This document shows positions 50,732 through 60,420 of a DNA stretch of 64,000 nucleotides, piece by piece (position 1 is the first letter of the stretch; each line of letters opens with the position of its first letter). The stretch comes from Candidatus Bathyarchaeota archaeon (GTDB lineage: Archaea; Thermoproteota; Bathyarchaeia; Bathyarchaeales; Bathycorpusculaceae), in the NCBI GenBank assembly GCA_026014685.1, contig JAOZHW010000007.1:1-64000 (forward strand), in the 5' to 3' direction. The translations under genes were made by a program, and so were the position numbers. The notes beneath the pieces were generated by a model. That model searched no databases. It saw nothing but the letters and a program-made list of their open reading frames with translations, and was not told where the DNA came from.

Positions 50732-51775
50732 ATGAGGATTATCTTAGTTGGATACGGCGTCGTCGGTAAAGGTGTAACGACGATTCTCGCGCAGAAGTAC
50801 GCGGAGAAAGTCAAAGATTACGGGTTCAACCCCAAAATCGTCGCCATCGCAGACTTAGACGGCGCAGTCATAAACCCCAGAGGTTTAAGCCCTGAAAAAC
50901 TTGAAGCCATCAAACAAAAAGGGTACCCGATTTCTGCGGATAAAGAGTTCGGGCATCCAGGCATGAAAGCCCTTGACGTAATCGAGAACGTAGAAGCAGA
51001 AGTTGTCGTGGAAGTCACCCCCGTTAACATCCAAACCGCAGAACCCGCCATATCACACATCACCAAAGCCTTCAAAACGGGCAAACACGTCGTCACAACC
51101 AACAAAGGCCCACTCGCACTAGCCATGCCTGCACTCACCGAACTCGCGGAATACAACAACGTTTACCTCCGATTTAGCGGCACAGTCGGCGGCGGCACCC
51201 CCATGCTGGAATTCGCCAAACGATGCCTCGCAGGCGACCACATCAAAGCCATACGCGGCATCTTCAACGGCACCACCAACTACATCTTAAGTGAGATGTC
51301 ACAGAACCGCGTTACCTTCCAAGACGCCCTCTCAAACGCGCAGAAACTGGGCTACGCTGAGCGGGAACCCTCCATGGACATCGACGGATTCGACACCGCA
51401 TGCAAAGTAGTTATCTTGTCGAACTGGATTATGGGCAAAAAAATCACCCTAAAAGACGTTGACCGAACAGGCATCCGCGACGTCACATTAGATATGCTGG
51501 ATGAAGCCTCAAAACGGGGCAACACCATAAAACTCATCGGGTCAGTTGACGGCGACAAACCCACCGTTAAACCCACTGAAATCGCTAAAACTCACCCGCT
51601 TTGCGTCAGCGGAGTCCTCAATGCCGTAACTTTCTCAACCGAGTACGCGGGTGAACAAACCCTAGTTGGTAGAGGTGCAGGGGGAATTGAGACGGCAGGT
51701 GCAGTTTTAAGGGACCTTCTAGACATAAGACATAAGTTGGCAAATCGAATGCTAAATAGTAACTCGGAGCAATAG
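50732..51775 (+). CDS. hom: Homoserine dehydrogenase
   Basis: Protein of 347 aa: N-terminal NAD(P) Rossmann motif (RIILVGYGVVGKGVTTIL), catalytic region with GIFNGTTNYILSEM and the glutamate in YAEREPSMDIDGFDTACKV. No ACT domain is fused. It makes homoserine from aspartate semialdehyde. Overlap-free between thrC and aspartokinase (2-bp gap to the next gene). Confidence 0.94.
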   Translation: MRIILVGYGVVGKGVTTILAQKYAEKVKDYGFNPKIVAIADLDGAVINPRGLSPEKLEAIKQKGYPISADKEFGHPGMKALDVIENVEAEVVVEVTPVNIQTAEPAISHITKAFKTGKHVVTTNKGPLALAMPALTELAEYNNVYLRFSGTVGGGTPMLEFAKRCLAGDHIKAIRGIFNGTTNYILSEMSQNRVTFQDALSNAQKLGYAEREPSMDIDGFDTACKVVILSNWIMGKKITLKDVDRTGIRDVTLDMLDEASKRGNTIKLIGSVDGDKPTVKPTEIAKTHPLCVSGVLNAVTFSTEYAGEQTLVGRGAGGIETAGAVLRDLLDIRHKLANRMLNSNSEQ

Positions 51776-51777
51776 AC

Positions 51778-53187
51778 ATGAAGTTAGTAATGAAGTTCGG
51801 CGGCACAAGTGTCGGCAGCGGCGAAAACATCCGCCACGTAGCCGAAATAGTAACCGAATACGCAAAGAAAGGTGACCAGATAGCGGTTGTGGTTTCCGCT
51901 TTGGCAGGCGTCACCAACAGCCTCATCGAAACAGGTTGTCAAGCAAAGAGAAGTGACGAGAAAAAAATCCAAACCTTCACCGCAGAACTGCTCAAAAAAC
52001 ACACAGACGCCGTTTCAACGGCCATCAAGAGCAAGGCAATTCAGAAAGAAGTTAACCAGATTATTGAGAAAAACATCGCTGAACTCGAAAAAGTCCTCAC
52101 AGGCATCTGCTACGTCGGTGAACTCACCCCTAAAAGCAAAGACTACGTCGTCAGCTTCGGTGAACGTCTCTCTGCGCCGATTGTTTGGGGCGCCATAAAA
52201 GACCTCAAAGCCCAAACCCAATGTTTCACAGGCAAAGAAGCAGGCATAGTTACTGATAGCAACTTCGGCGAAGCTAACCCTCTGATGAACTTCACAACTC
52301 ACCTTATCCGAGAAAGAATAGGTCCACTGCTCGAGAAGGGCGTTATTCCAGTTGTAACAGGCTTTATTGCGGCAAACCAAGACGGCATAGTCACCACCGT
52401 CGGACGAGGAGGCTCAGACTACACCGCAACCATCCTTGGCGTCGCATTAAAGGTGGATGAGGTTTGGATTTGGACCGACGTTGACGGTATCATGACCACT
52501 GACCCCAAGCTGGTGCCTAAAGCTCGCATGCTGCCGCAACTCAGTTATCAGGAAGCAGCGGAGATGGCGATTTTCGGCGCCAAAGCCATGCACCCCCGCG
52601 CATTGGGACCCGTAAGCAAAGAAAACATACCCGTCCGCATCCGCAACACAGCCAACCCCAAAAACACAGGCACCCTTATCACCAAAGAACCCGCTGCAGA
52701 CGCTAAAGAAGCAGTCAAAGCAGTCGCCATGATAAAAGATGTCGCTATGATAAACGTTTACGGAGCTGCAATGGTCGGCGCACCCGGCAGCTACTCCAAA
52801 GTCTTCGATGTGCTAGGCAAAAACGGCATCAACGTCATGATGGTATCCGCTGCAGCTTCAGAAGCCAACATATCCATGATAATCAAACGCAGCTTACTCG
52901 GTAGAGCAGTTAGCAACCTCGAAATTGCGCTGCAAGAAAAAGGCGGCTTAGTCAGCGAAGTGACAACAGAAGACGACGTGGCAGTCATAGCGGTTATGGG
53001 TGCAAACATGAAGGGCACTTTGGGTGTTGCGTCAAAAATCTTTAGCACCGTCGCCAAGAAGGGCATCAACATCCGCATGATCGCGCAGGGCAGCTCAGAA
53101 CTCAACATCTCTTTTGTAGTTAAAGAGAAAGACGGCGCCGCTGTGGTTCGCGCGATTCACGACGAGTTTAACCTCGACAAAACATAA
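51778..53187 (+). CDS. lysC: Aspartate kinase
   Basis: Protein of 469 aa, an amino-acid-kinase fold starting KLVMKFGGTSVGSGENI, with VTTVGRGGSDYTATILGVAL and VWIWTDVDGIMTTDP. Two C-terminal ACT domains (about 320-390 and 400-465) permit feedback inhibition. First step of the aspartate family. Last gene of the thrC-hom-lysC run; a T/C-rich stretch follows its stop. Confidence 0.95.
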   Translation: MKLVMKFGGTSVGSGENIRHVAEIVTEYAKKGDQIAVVVSALAGVTNSLIETGCQAKRSDEKKIQTFTAELLKKHTDAVSTAIKSKAIQKEVNQIIEKNIAELEKVLTGICYVGELTPKSKDYVVSFGERLSAPIVWGAIKDLKAQTQCFTGKEAGIVTDSNFGEANPLMNFTTHLIRERIGPLLEKGVIPVVTGFIAANQDGIVTTVGRGGSDYTATILGVALKVDEVWIWTDVDGIMTTDPKLVPKARMLPQLSYQEAAEMAIFGAKAMHPRALGPVSKENIPVRIRNTANPKNTGTLITKEPAADAKEAVKAVAMIKDVAMINVYGAAMVGAPGSYSKVFDVLGKNGINVMMVSAAASEANISMIIKRSLLGRAVSNLEIALQEKGGLVSEVTTEDDVAVIAVMGANMKGTLGVASKIFSTVAKKGINIRMIAQGSSELNISFVVKEKDGAAVVRAIHDEFNLDKT

Positions 53188-53226
53188 CCCTTTCCCCTTT
53201 TGTTTTCCATCTCTCGCTGGCAGTGA

Positions 53227-54879
53227 ATGGAAGCTTTAATAGAAAACATCCACCCCTTTTTGCATCAAGGTGACCAGCAACTGCCACGCTTCCCCTTCAA
53301 ACAGCTTGACAGATGGCAAATCTGCCTATTCATCGCTGCGTTGGCATACAGCGGCATCCTCCTCGCAATAATGCCCGCTAACTCGCTTATGTGGGATGAA
53401 GTTACCCATCTGCACGGCGGGTTTCTCCTATCCAGAGGACAGGCTGTAACGTGGGCTTTGACTAACTCGTTTTATCCGCCTGCCTTCGACGTTTTTGCCG
53501 CGTTGTCTTTTTTGGTTTTTGGACCAAGCGTTTGGGCAGCCCGCGTGGTCAGTGTCGTTTTTGCGGTGCTCTCGCTCTTTGTCGTCTACGAATTAGCAAA
53601 CTTGCTCTACAACTCAAAGAAGGCGGCGCTGGGCTCGGCTGTTTTGTTTGCGGTTATGCCTGGAATCGTTTGGATTTCAAAGATGGCTATGATTGAGACC
53701 TTGCTGATTTTTACTGTTTCATTGGCGATGCTTTTCTTCTTTCGGTGGCTCAAGTATAGCCGAGAAAAAGACCGCGTCCTCTTTGTCGCTACGTTTGTGT
53801 TGGGGGTGTTGGTGAAGTATCAGGTAATCGTAATTGTACCGTTAATTGCTGTTTTTGGCACTTATTTTTGGAAAAGAGACTATTTTCGCGGTGAACTGAA
53901 AAAATGGTTTACGCTGCCCAGAGTAGCCATCGTGGCGACTGCCCTATTTGCAGCAACTGTAATAGGGTACGTTCTTTTGTCGTCTAAGACTTTGGATTTT
54001 CTGATTTACGCGTTCGGCGTGGGCTCCGAGCAGAAAGCCACCTACAGCACCCGCTACCCAATCCCCATCTTTTATTTTGCCGAAATGACATGGGTAACTG
54101 AACTCTTTCATCCCATCTCGCTTCTACTCTACCTTGCGGGTCTTGCGGGGTTGGGGTTGATGATTTACCGCAGAAAAACAGGCGACAAATTCCTGCTTTT
54201 GTGGTTCACCGTTACCTACGTTGTTTTTACTTTGGTTTCTAACAGGGAATGGCGATACATGACAGTGGCGTTTCCTGTGTTAGCCATCGCTGCCTCCAGC
54301 TTCATCGCAGCATTATGGACTAAACTACAGGAAATCAGCAAGAAAGCCACATCCAACTTGAGCAAGTGGAGCGCAAGAGCAGGCACTGTGGTTTTGGTAG
54401 CTTTCGTTGTGAGCGGAGGTTTTCTCAGTGCGGTGGACGCCTACAATTGGGTGTGCCATGACCGCGCAGAGGTTCCCGTGGAGCAAGCCAGCCTCTACGT
54501 TGGTCAGAAGTTGAGTGAAAACCAGACCCTTGTGGTTGTAGCGGCAGTTAACCACTTCAGCAAATACATGGTCTCATTCTACCTAAGCACAAAGGATGCA
54601 ACGCGGGACTTTAACCAGACCTGCCTTCAGTACCCTGCCTCAGCCATGGACACATTCGCCTCTGCGTTTAACGTTTCAGAACTCGTGACCCTCTGCCAAG
54701 AAAGCGGAACAAGGTATGTTTTGTTGTACGAGTATGGCGGGTTGCAGTATTTTGAATCCAGCTTATCTGCGTCGCAAGTTTACGATTTACTAAACGCGAC
54801 GGGAAAGTTCAGTCTTGAAACCAGTTTTGGAGTTGAGCCGCATAGGATTTTTGTGTTCAGTTTCGATGATACGGCTTAA
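53227..54879 (+). CDS. Membrane glycosyltransferase (GT39/ArnT-PMT-like)
   Basis: Protein of 550 aa with about ten transmembrane helices. The first loop, MWDEVTHLHGGFLLSRG, holds the catalytic Asp-Glu pair of PMT/ArnT/GT39-type enzymes. The C-terminal 150 residues form an extracellular domain. It would transfer sugar from a lipid carrier to protein or lipid outside the cell; acceptor not known. Confidence 0.85.
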   Translation: MEALIENIHPFLHQGDQQLPRFPFKQLDRWQICLFIAALAYSGILLAIMPANSLMWDEVTHLHGGFLLSRGQAVTWALTNSFYPPAFDVFAALSFLVFGPSVWAARVVSVVFAVLSLFVVYELANLLYNSKKAALGSAVLFAVMPGIVWISKMAMIETLLIFTVSLAMLFFFRWLKYSREKDRVLFVATFVLGVLVKYQVIVIVPLIAVFGTYFWKRDYFRGELKKWFTLPRVAIVATALFAATVIGYVLLSSKTLDFLIYAFGVGSEQKATYSTRYPIPIFYFAEMTWVTELFHPISLLLYLAGLAGLGLMIYRRKTGDKFLLLWFTVTYVVFTLVSNREWRYMTVAFPVLAIAASSFIAALWTKLQEISKKATSNLSKWSARAGTVVLVAFVVSGGFLSAVDAYNWVCHDRAEVPVEQASLYVGQKLSENQTLVVVAAVNHFSKYMVSFYLSTKDATRDFNQTCLQYPASAMDTFASAFNVSELVTLCQESGTRYVLLYEYGGLQYFESSLSASQVYDLLNATGKFSLETSFGVEPHRIFVFSFDDTA

Positions 54880-54929
54880 AGATTACTTAGCTTTTAATCC
54901 GAAGATGCAATTGGATAGAGGTGAAGCGT

Positions 54930-55517
54930 ATGGTTAAGTTATACCTTGAAAACGAAACGCTGCAGAAACTAAAGCAACTGCTGGGTGCTCAGTACGAGTT
55001 TTTAGGCTTCACCTTAAACCTCGAAACATCCACCCTGACAGACAACCTATGCAGCAACACTTGGACGGACTCGGCGGTAAAACTCGTAGTACCCATGCTG
55101 AGCCACTACGCTGTGGGTACTCAAACGCCTCTAAGGGGCAAATTGGTCAAATTCAGAGACATCCCAGGCGGCTACGCATATGAGGGCGCATTCATCAATC
55201 GGGCGATTAAACCCATAGCGCAAGCCTTCGGCGATAATCCACAAAAGTTGCCTCAAGCCGCAAAACTGCTCGGCGGCAAACCGCTAAGCTTAGGCGACGT
55301 TGCAGCCGAAATCCCGGCCCTCAAAGGCATCCCTTTAACCTACATCATGTACGCCGCAGAAGAGTACCCTGCGTCAGCCAACATACTCTACGACGAGTCA
55401 GCGAACAGCTTTTTGCCGACGGAAGATTTGGCGGTTTTAGGAGAGTTGGCAACGATACGGCTGATTGAGGCAAAAAACGCTTTTGAGCAAAGACAAAACA
55501 CCCAAATAAAGAGCTAA
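54930..55517 (+). CDS. DUF3786-family protein
   Basis: 195 aa from ATG 54930, with GAGGTGA 5 nt upstream, preferred over GTG 54921. The segment SAVKLVVPMLSHYAVGTQTPLRGKLVKFRDIPGG fits DUF3786, a domain seen near corrinoid and methanogenesis-type genes. No such neighbour is here. Soluble; function unknown. Confidence 0.75.
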   Translation: MVKLYLENETLQKLKQLLGAQYEFLGFTLNLETSTLTDNLCSNTWTDSAVKLVVPMLSHYAVGTQTPLRGKLVKFRDIPGGYAYEGAFINRAIKPIAQAFGDNPQKLPQAAKLLGGKPLSLGDVAAEIPALKGIPLTYIMYAAEEYPASANILYDESANSFLPTEDLAVLGELATIRLIEAKNAFEQRQNTQIKS

Positions 55518-55532
55518 AACAAATTTTTCTTC

Positions 55533-55607
55533 TTTATATAAGGGAGGGGAGGTAGACGCTGAGACGTCGCGTGGTTTACGCGTCCGCGGATACGGATTCG
55601 TATGCGG
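55533..55607 (+). repeat. Dispersed repeat copy D (full length, with hairpin)
   Basis: TTTATATAAGGGAGGGGAGGT, then GAGACGTCGCGTGG, then GGATACGGATTCGTATGCGG. The ATACG/CGTAT stem is shared with copy C while the loop differs (GATT for GAAA). It starts 16 bp after a plus-strand stop codon, in the same sense. Confidence 0.75.
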
Positions 55608-55748
55608 CTTTAATTGAAGGATAGAGAAAAACAATTAAAGAAAAACAGGGCAAAACAGGTTAGCAACTCATGGAAGTTTATGGTTGAAACAGTATGTTTA
55701 TATTGGAATCTAGTGTTTTAGTGACTACGCAATTGAGGAAAATTGGAT

Positions 55749-56141
55749 ATGTCTACTCATAGCAGTATACGCAAAAGAAAGCTAACAGGCGGCAAAAAAC
55801 GCGCTTACCGCACCAAAAAGAAGTACGAAGCAGGCGGATACCCAGCAGAAACAGTGCTTGGCGAACCCAAACGTAAAATCACCAGAGGCTTAGGCGGCAA
55901 CATGAAAGTCAAGGTGTTAACAGAAAAGTTTGCCTCTGTGACTGACCCCAAAACTGGCGCCACACAAAAAACAGAAATCACCCGTGTAGTTCGCAACGGC
56001 GCAAACGTTGACTACAACCGTCGAGGCGTAATCACCAAAGGCGCAGAAATCGAAACTGCACTGGGCTTAGCCAAAGTCACCAGCAGACCAGGCAACGACG
56101 GCATCATAAACGCCGTATTAATCGGCAAAGAAAAAGCCTAA
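55749..56141 (+). CDS. rps8e: Ribosomal protein S8e
   Basis: 130 aa from ATG 55749. The S8e signature is seen: RKLTGGKKRAYRTKKKYEAGGYPAETVLGE, then KVKVLTEKFASVTDPKTG. Archaeal/eukaryotic small-subunit protein, absent from bacteria, so it identifies the domain of life. The neighbouring SRP19 gene is convergent. Confidence 0.96.
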   Translation: MSTHSSIRKRKLTGGKKRAYRTKKKYEAGGYPAETVLGEPKRKITRGLGGNMKVKVLTEKFASVTDPKTGATQKTEITRVVRNGANVDYNRRGVITKGAEIETALGLAKVTSRPGNDGIINAVLIGKEKA

Positions 56142-56153
56142 TTATTTTTCAAT

Positions 56154-56465
56154 TTATCTTTTGGCAAGCTGAGCCGCTTGCTGACTTTTAATTTTCTGCA
56201 GATGCCTCGCTAAATCCTGAATTAACTCTTCTTTTGATTCCCGCTTCTCAACCATCAGCATACCCATCTTTGCCCAAGGCATCTTAGGAAAATGTGCTTC
56301 AAGGTTAACTTCGTTTTCTAATCCAAGCTTGTCTGCGGCTTCTTTGACTTCGAGGATTTTAGGTGAAACCACAGCGAGGTTTTTGGGCACTCGACGTCCT
56401 TCCTTGCGGGTTTTGTTGATGTCGAAGTAGACGGGCCAGATTATGAATTTGTCAAGTTTACGCAT
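56154..56465 (-). CDS. srp19: Signal recognition particle 19 kDa protein
   Basis: 103 aa with WPVYFDINKTRKEGRRVPKNLAVVSP, the RNA-binding core of SRP19, and a Lys-rich tail. It stabilises SRP RNA for SRP54 binding. Ten bases downstream of gltX, so likely the last gene of the gltX-side operon. Confidence 0.94.
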   Translation of the reverse strand: MRKLDKFIIWPVYFDINKTRKEGRRVPKNLAVVSPKILEVKEAADKLGLENEVNLEAHFPKMPWAKMGMLMVEKRESKEELIQDLARHLQKIKSQQAAQLAKR

Positions 56466-56475
56466 AGCTTTTCAC

Positions 56476-58227
56476 CTATTTTTGGGCGTAGTAAGCGACT
56501 AGTTTTTCGCCGACCTCGTCCACCCGTACGAAGCCGTAACGTTCAAACTGTATGATGTCGTCTGGCTTTAACTTTTTGCACGCCAACTCCGAGTAACCTT
56601 TGGTGACTGTGGCGTCTTGCTGAACCACTTCGGCAGGGTATTCGCTGCCTTTAGGTATCCACTGGATGAGTTGCACCTTGAGTTTACGGACGTCTTCGTA
56701 GGATTCGCTGGCGAAGGCTGCAGTTACGCAGGTTTCGGTTTTGCTTTGGATTTGGATGTTAAAGAGCTCCATAAGGCGGATAGTTTGGTCTTGAAGCATG
56801 GCTTCTGCGTCTTTTTGTGCAATCCACAAAGAAACTGCTTTTTCATCGCCACTCGCCGAGATGGTGTATTGCCTAACGCCCCGCTCAGGATGCTCTGGAT
56901 GCAGCGGCAACTTCGCCACAAAAGCCTTCGGCAACCCCACAACTTTGAGTTCAACTGGGGCTGCGACGAAGAAGTATCGGTTGCTTGAAGCGTCAAGGAT
57001 TCTGCGGTTGTGCGAGTAGAGGTTCTCCCAACTCAAGGTGACGTCGTTGGGTTTTGTGCCGACTTCGATAATCATCTTCTTTATGGCTTCCGCTGTGATT
57101 CCCCGTTTCTTTAAAGCAGCAAAAGTGCCTAATCGGGGGTCATCGAAGTCCGTGAAGTCACCTTCTTTTATGCCTGCCACAATTTTAGATTTGGATAATG
57201 CGGCACCAGTGATTTTTAGTCTGCCGTAATGTATGGCTTCCGGGTACTCCCAGCCGAGATGCTGGTACATGTACTTCTGGCGGACCATGTTAGTGTAATG
57301 CTCTTTGCCGCGTATGATGTGGGTCATACCCATCAAGTGATCATCTACACCCGCTGCGAGGTTGTAGAGGGGCCAAAGGAAATATTTGCTGCCGACACGA
57401 GGATGTGGATATTTTTTGGTGTCGATTACACGGAGCGCTGGCCAGTCACGGATAGCAGGGTTAGGGTGATCTAACTCAGTTTTAACGCGGACCACTGCTT
57501 GTCCTTCTTGGTAGCCGCCGTTGAGCATTTTTTGCCAGCGTTCCCGCTGTTCTGCGGGTGACATGTTGCGGCATGGACACGCCTCCTTCGCTAAGGTCGC
57601 CTTGCGGAAATCTTCAGGGGCGCATTCGCAGACGTATGCGTTGCCGTCGCCGATCATTCGCCCAACGATTTCATAGTAGATTTCTAATCGGTCGCTTTGG
57701 ATGTATTCTTCGTCTATTTTGCACCCGAGCCACTTGAGGTCTTCGCGTATGGCATCGTAGAATGGAAGCTGGGGTTTCTTGGTTTTTGGGTCTGTGTCTT
57801 CGAAGCGGAGGATGAATTTGCCGTTATACATGCGTGCATACTCGTGGCTCAACACGATGGCGCGTGCGGAACCCAAATGTAAAACACAATCAGGGTTGGG
57901 GGAAAATCGGGTGACGATTTGTTTGTACTTCTCAGCGTTAGGAAGTGGAGAGAGCTTTTTCTCCTCAGCTTCAGGTTTTTTCTGTGTTTGAGGCCAATTT
58001 TTCTCTACGATTGCCTTCTGTTCAGAAAGTGAAAGGCTGTTAACTTCCGCGACAACTTGGTTAATGACAACTGAGAGTTCTTTGACGCGGCTTCTTAGTT
58101 CGGCTTTTTCGCCCAAAACCTTGCCAACCATTGCGCCTGCCTGCGCTTTCCCATCATGTCCAACCGCGTTAAGCAAGGCGGCTTTACGGATAAACTCTCG
58201 TAGTTCTGTATCGTTCTCTAATGCCAA
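56476..58227 (-). CDS. gltX: Glutamyl-tRNA synthetase (archaeal type)
   Basis: Protein of 583 aa, class I. The HIGH-like motif is HLGSARAIVLSH and the KMSKS-like motif is ALSKSKIV. An N-terminal helical extension (1-85) is typical of archaeal GluRS, and the C-terminal part is a beta-barrel anticodon domain. It may charge tRNA-Gln as well, through the amidotransferase route. Same strand as the isoprenoid genes that precede it. Confidence 0.95.
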   Translation of the reverse strand: MALENDTELREFIRKAALLNAVGHDGKAQAGAMVGKVLGEKAELRSRVKELSVVINQVVAEVNSLSLSEQKAIVEKNWPQTQKKPEAEEKKLSPLPNAEKYKQIVTRFSPNPDCVLHLGSARAIVLSHEYARMYNGKFILRFEDTDPKTKKPQLPFYDAIREDLKWLGCKIDEEYIQSDRLEIYYEIVGRMIGDGNAYVCECAPEDFRKATLAKEACPCRNMSPAEQRERWQKMLNGGYQEGQAVVRVKTELDHPNPAIRDWPALRVIDTKKYPHPRVGSKYFLWPLYNLAAGVDDHLMGMTHIIRGKEHYTNMVRQKYMYQHLGWEYPEAIHYGRLKITGAALSKSKIVAGIKEGDFTDFDDPRLGTFAALKKRGITAEAIKKMIIEVGTKPNDVTLSWENLYSHNRRILDASSNRYFFVAAPVELKVVGLPKAFVAKLPLHPEHPERGVRQYTISASGDEKAVSLWIAQKDAEAMLQDQTIRLMELFNIQIQSKTETCVTAAFASESYEDVRKLKVQLIQWIPKGSEYPAEVVQQDATVTKGYSELACKKLKPDDIIQFERYGFVRVDEVGEKLVAYYAQK

Positions 58228-58243
58228 ATCAGTTACGCTCGCT

Positions 58244-59338
58244 TTACTTGTTTCGGGTTATCAAGAATTCAGCGAACGCTTTTAATTTTTCCTTAGCTTC
58301 TGGTGTGGGTAGAAGTTTATCGACTTCTTTCCAGCTGTCGGTAACCATGCGTTCTGCGAGGGCTTTGACGTGCTCGAAGGCACCGTACTTTTTGATTATG
58401 GCTATGGCTTCGTTACGCAGGTTCTGGTCAAAAGTGTGCATGGATAGGATTTCGAGTAGACGTTTTCTGTCTTTAGCGTTGGCTTTCTGAAGGGTATAGA
58501 TGACCAATAGGGAACGTTTGCCTTCGCTTATGTCTCCGCCGACGCAGCCTTTACTCTTGGCAAACTCTTCACCCGTTAAATCCAAAATGTCGTCCTGCAT
58601 CTGGAACGCGACGCCGATGCATTCAGCTAAGCGGCCTAGTTTCTCGACTAATTTGCTGTCTGCGCCTGCGAGAACCGCCGCCATCTTCGCCGACATACGC
58701 GCCAACGTGCCTGTTTTGTAGGCGCACATCTGCAGATAGTCCTCTTCGCTTAGGGCGTCCGCGTTGGCTATGCCGCGATGCCAAGCGATATCCATGGCTT
58801 GTCCCATGCTGAGGTTGACCATTTCCTGAACGTAGATTTCGTAGACGTCTCGTTGGGCTTCGGCTGACAGTTTGCTTCTGTTCACCATCAAGGGTAACAG
58901 AGGCAGATAGTACATGGCGTTTCCCACGTTGATGGCTATGTCGACGCCGTAAATTTTGTGTGAACAGGGTTTGCCTCTTCGGACTTCGGATGAATCTTCG
59001 ATGTCATCGATAACCAATGTGCCGTTGTGTATGACTTCGGGGATGATTGAGAAGTCAAGGCAGTAATCGCTTTTTTTACCCAGCGCCTCACAGATAAGCA
59101 GAAATAGTGCTGGTCGCCAGCGTTTTCCACCGCGGTCAAGCATGTCCCAGATGGGTTCCGAGATGGCTTTGTTAAGAGGCTCAAGGTTGTAGCTGTATAG
59201 GGGTGGGTTAACTTTGAATAGGACTGCGTTTTTGGTTAGTTTTCTGGGGATGTATTTTTCTATGGCTTTGTCCACTTGGGGAGCGGTGTCTGTTAGAAAT
59301 TTTTCTACATTCACTTTACTATGCGCCTCGTTTTGCAT
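58244..59338 (-). CDS. idsA: Geranylgeranyl/farnesyl diphosphate synthase
   Basis: Protein of 364 aa. The first Asp-rich motif DDIEDSSEVRRG (FARM) and the second DDILD (SARM) are present, with GKRWRPALFLL. A bulky residue pattern for chain length is not resolved. It makes the C15-C20 prenyl chains for archaeal lipids. It overlaps the IDI2 gene by 20 bp. Confidence 0.92.
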   Translation of the reverse strand: MQNEAHSKVNVEKFLTDTAPQVDKAIEKYIPRKLTKNAVLFKVNPPLYSYNLEPLNKAISEPIWDMLDRGGKRWRPALFLLICEALGKKSDYCLDFSIIPEVIHNGTLVIDDIEDSSEVRRGKPCSHKIYGVDIAINVGNAMYYLPLLPLMVNRSKLSAEAQRDVYEIYVQEMVNLSMGQAMDIAWHRGIANADALSEEDYLQMCAYKTGTLARMSAKMAAVLAGADSKLVEKLGRLAECIGVAFQMQDDILDLTGEEFAKSKGCVGGDISEGKRSLLVIYTLQKANAKDRKRLLEILSMHTFDQNLRNEAIAIIKKYGAFEHVKALAERMVTDSWKEVDKLLPTPEAKEKLKAFAEFLITRNK

Positions 59339-60419
59339 ATTTTTGGAGGTTGAAGCCTCGAGCTGTGAGCCACTGGGCAGTTTTACCCGTTACAACCACG
59401 GGCGTTTTAGGTAAATCAGAAATCTTTTCAGCGCCAACCAAAAACATGACGTTTCGCAACTCTTCAATAAGGCAACTGAGCTTCTGCTCGGTTTGTTTGG
59501 CGCCTTTCACTGCAGTTTGCAGAATCGGCTGCACGATGCTGGCTAAGCTGGCGTTTAAGGCTAATGCTTTGGCTATGTCGGTGCCGCTTCTGATGCCGCC
59601 CGATGCGATTAAGGGGAGTTTAACGGTTTGGGATGCTTCGATGAGGCTGACTGCGGTGGGTATGCCCCAATCCCAGAGGGCTTCACCGATAAACATCTGC
59701 GTTTCGCCCCCAGTTTTGGGTGCACGGTAGTATTCGACTGCTGCAAAGCTGGTTCCGCCGACGCCGCTTATGTCGATGGCTTTGACGCCTGCTTTCTCAA
59801 GCGCTTTAGCATCCTCAGCTGATATGCCTGCACCCGTCTCCTTAACGATTACAGGCTGCTCGATTGAGGCAGCGATTTCCGCGATTTTGGATAGGACGCC
59901 TTTGAAGTTTGTTTGCCCTTCAGGTTGAACCGCCTCCTGCAGGGCATTTAGGTGGACTGCCACCGCGTCAGCATCAATCATTTCCACGATGCGTTTGACT
60001 TCTTTCACGCCGTAACCATGGACGAGTTGAACGCCGCCGACGTTGGCGATTAAAAATGCATGAGGCGCTTTTTCTCGGGCGACGCGGTAGGTTTTTTCAA
60101 GGTTTTTGTTTTCTATAGCGGCTCTTTGGCTTCCCAAACCCATGCCTAAACCGAGTTTCTCCACGGCTTCCGCGATTGAGGCATTGATTTTGATAGCTTC
60201 CTCAGCGCCGCCAGTCATGGCGCCTACGATTATGGGTGCTTTGAATTTTTTTCCAAGAAAAGTGGTTTGTAGGTTTATTTTGGCTTTGTCGGTTTCGGGT
60301 AAGGCGCGGTGAACGAGTTGAAGGTCTTCGAAGCCAGAAGTGGCTTTCTTAGCTTGCGCTTTATCATCCAGACAAATTCGGATGTGGTCGACTTTGCGCT
60401 TGCCCGTTTCCTCTGCCAT
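59319..60419 (-). CDS. fni: Isopentenyl-diphosphate delta-isomerase type 2
   Basis: Protein of 366 aa, FMN/NADPH-dependent TIM barrel: RKVDHIRICLDD, APIIVGAMTGGAEEA, GLGSQRAAIE, IVKETGAGIS, ALWDWGIPTAVS, LIASGGIRSGTDIAKALAL. It interconverts IPP and DMAPP, as in most archaea. Overlaps the GGPP synthase gene at its 3' end and starts one base after the IPK stop. Confidence 0.95.
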   Translation of the reverse strand: MAEETGKRKVDHIRICLDDKAQAKKATSGFEDLQLVHRALPETDKAKINLQTTFLGKKFKAPIIVGAMTGGAEEAIKINASIAEAVEKLGLGMGLGSQRAAIENKNLEKTYRVAREKAPHAFLIANVGGVQLVHGYGVKEVKRIVEMIDADAVAVHLNALQEAVQPEGQTNFKGVLSKIAEIAASIEQPVIVKETGAGISAEDAKALEKAGVKAIDISGVGGTSFAAVEYYRAPKTGGETQMFIGEALWDWGIPTAVSLIEASQTVKLPLIASGGIRSGTDIAKALALNASLASIVQPILQTAVKGAKQTEQKLSCLIEELRNVMFLVGAEKISDLPKTPVVVTGKTAQWLTARGFNLQKYAKRGA

Positions 60420-60420
60420 T

